From Pseudomonas sp. (GTDB lineage Bacteria > Pseudomonadota > Gammaproteobacteria > Pseudomonadales > Pseudomonadaceae): a stretch of 6,855 nt of DNA. The notes under the pieces are model-generated. The model was not told the origin of the DNA, searched no databases, and was given only the letters and a program-made list of their open reading frames with translations. Location of the stretch: positions 1 to 6,855 of the forward strand of contig JAURXE010000789.1 in assembly GCA_030654635.1 (NCBI GenBank), written 5' to 3'. Positions within the stretch are counted from its first letter, which is position 1, and the number at the start of each line of letters is the position of its first letter. Below are positions 6,459-6,855 of the stretch, piece after piece. The position numbers and the translations under genes are program-made.

Positions 6459-6515
6459 GCTCTGCGCTCACAGAAGCGCGGCCACCCGTCACTGGTTTTT
6501 TGGGCACAGAACAAT

Positions 6516-6855
6516 ATGCAAACCCCTACCGTGCTGCTGCGGCGTCTGCCGTTTACCTTTGCCAAGCGTCATGGCGTGCTGCTGGACGGCCAGTGTCTGC
6601 AGGCGCGGGTGGGCGCCAACTTGAATGCGGTGCAGGAAGCCCAGCGTTATGTCGGCGCCGTGCTGCCGCTGAGCTGGCTGACGGTGCCGGCCTTCGAGCA
6701 GGCGCTGAGCGATGCCTACCAGCACGATTCCTCTGCCGCCATGCAGATGGTCGAGGACCTCGGTTCGGACATGGACCTGGCCAGCCTGGCCGAGCAGATT
6801 CAGGAAACCGAAGACCTGCTGGAGCAGGAGGACGACGCGCCGATTATTCGGCTGA
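6516..6855 (+). CDS. gspE: Type II secretion system ATPase GspE (XcpR), N-terminal part
   Basis: GspE is the hexameric cytoplasmic ATPase that drives pseudopilus assembly; its N-terminal domain docks to the GspL platform protein. From the ATG at 6516 the frame stays open for 113 codons to the right edge. The start reads LLRRLPFTFAKRHGVLL, typical of the XcpR N-terminus. It is followed by the small T2SSE N-domain, an acidic helical stretch (EDLGSDMDLASLAEQI), and DAPIIRL, which marks entry to the conserved core in this family. The Walker A and B motifs and the tetracysteine zinc motif lie beyond the window. No other start codon is present in frame just upstream. The ribosome-binding site is poor (ACAGAAC). 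It is transcribed away from gspC, as xcpR is from xcpPQ, and probably leads the gspE-M operon. Confidence 0.93.
   Translation, partial: MQTPTVLLRRLPFTFAKRHGVLLDGQCLQARVGANLNAVQEAQRYVGAVLPLSWLTVPAFEQALSDAYQHDSSAAMQMVEDLGSDMDLASLAEQIQETEDLLEQEDDAPIIRL

Larger units (their letters stand above)
6154..6515. promoter_or_regulatory. Divergent gspC / gspE intergenic regulatory region
   Basis: About 360 bases separate the two divergent T2SS units and hold no convincing gene. The region is AT-richer than its flanks, especially around 6261-6350. It contains two TTTAGCGC repeats, a GATATATATC palindrome, an 8-base palindrome GTGCGCAC (6308-6315) inside a CAGTG/CACTG dyad (6306-6324), the dyad TGCAA-N5-TTGCA (6405-6419), and a candidate gspE promoter. 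In P. aeruginosa the equivalent region drives xcpPQ and xcpR-Z under quorum-sensing control. I did not find a convincing las-type box here. No good promoter for gspC could be picked: TTGACG at 6331-6326 on the minus strand lacks a matching -10. Confidence 0.7.

Noticed and set aside
6154..6515. LuxR/LasR-type box expected from the P. aeruginosa xcp precedent
   Set aside because: No CT-N12-AG dyad with convincing arms was found by eye on either strand; a profile search could revise this.
6501..6519. Sigma-54 promoter (TGGGCAC with downstream TGCA)
   Set aside because: The spacing between the GG and GC elements does not fit the -24/-12 rule and the site overlaps the gspE start codon.
6415..6624. 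Plus-strand 69-codon frame crossing into gspE
   Set aside because: It overlaps the clear GspE N-terminus in a different frame and spans the candidate promoter; no known motif.
1..6855. CRISPR array, tRNA or rRNA gene, insertion sequence or att site
   Set aside because: No regularly spaced repeats, no tRNA-like or rRNA segments, no transposase reading frame and no flanking inverted or target-site repeats were seen.

Overview
The window looks like chromosomal DNA of a GC-rich gammaproteobacterium, most likely a Pseudomonas or close relative. The main reason is the layout of its type II secretion system (T2SS) genes. gspC and gspD run leftward as a pair, and gspE starts rightward from the same intergenic region. 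This is the divergent xcpPQ / xcpR arrangement of Pseudomonas rather than the collinear gspC-to-M operon of enterobacteria and vibrios. The species assignment is an inference.

Layout from right to left. At 6516-6855 (+) is the start of gspE (xcpR), the cytoplasmic ATPase, cut by the window edge. At 6154-6515 is a divergent promoter region with several short dyads, a pair of direct repeats and one plausible promoter for gspE. At 5650-6153 (-) is gspC (xcpP), a short inner-membrane clamp protein. At 3279-5624 (-) is gspD (xcpQ), the outer-membrane secretin. At 341-3205 (-) is a large lipoprotein with an M66 (StcE/TagA-type) zinc metalloprotease domain and a C-terminal ricin-type lectin domain. 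At 1-360 (-), overlapping the protease gene by 20 bases and open at the left edge, is a small exported protein that is essentially a second copy of the GspC homology-region (HR) domain.

The four leftward genes are tightly packed (25-base gap, 73-base gap, 20-base overlap) and have no convincing terminator between them, so they probably form one operon. The likely logic is a T2SS core plus a cargo. GspC and GspD form the periplasm-spanning gate, GspE powers it, and the lectin-protease lipoprotein is a good candidate substrate, as StcE is for the Etp T2SS beside which it is encoded.

Three things depart from the textbook Xcp system. The secretin carries a proline-rich linker and a DamX-like SPOR (peptidoglycan-binding) domain at its C-terminus. 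It also has a lipobox-like N-terminus. And a stand-alone GspC-HR protein sits downstream of the putative substrate gene. Together they suggest a self-anchored secretin with a cargo-linked accessory HR protein. That is a hypothesis; the domain calls were made by eye.
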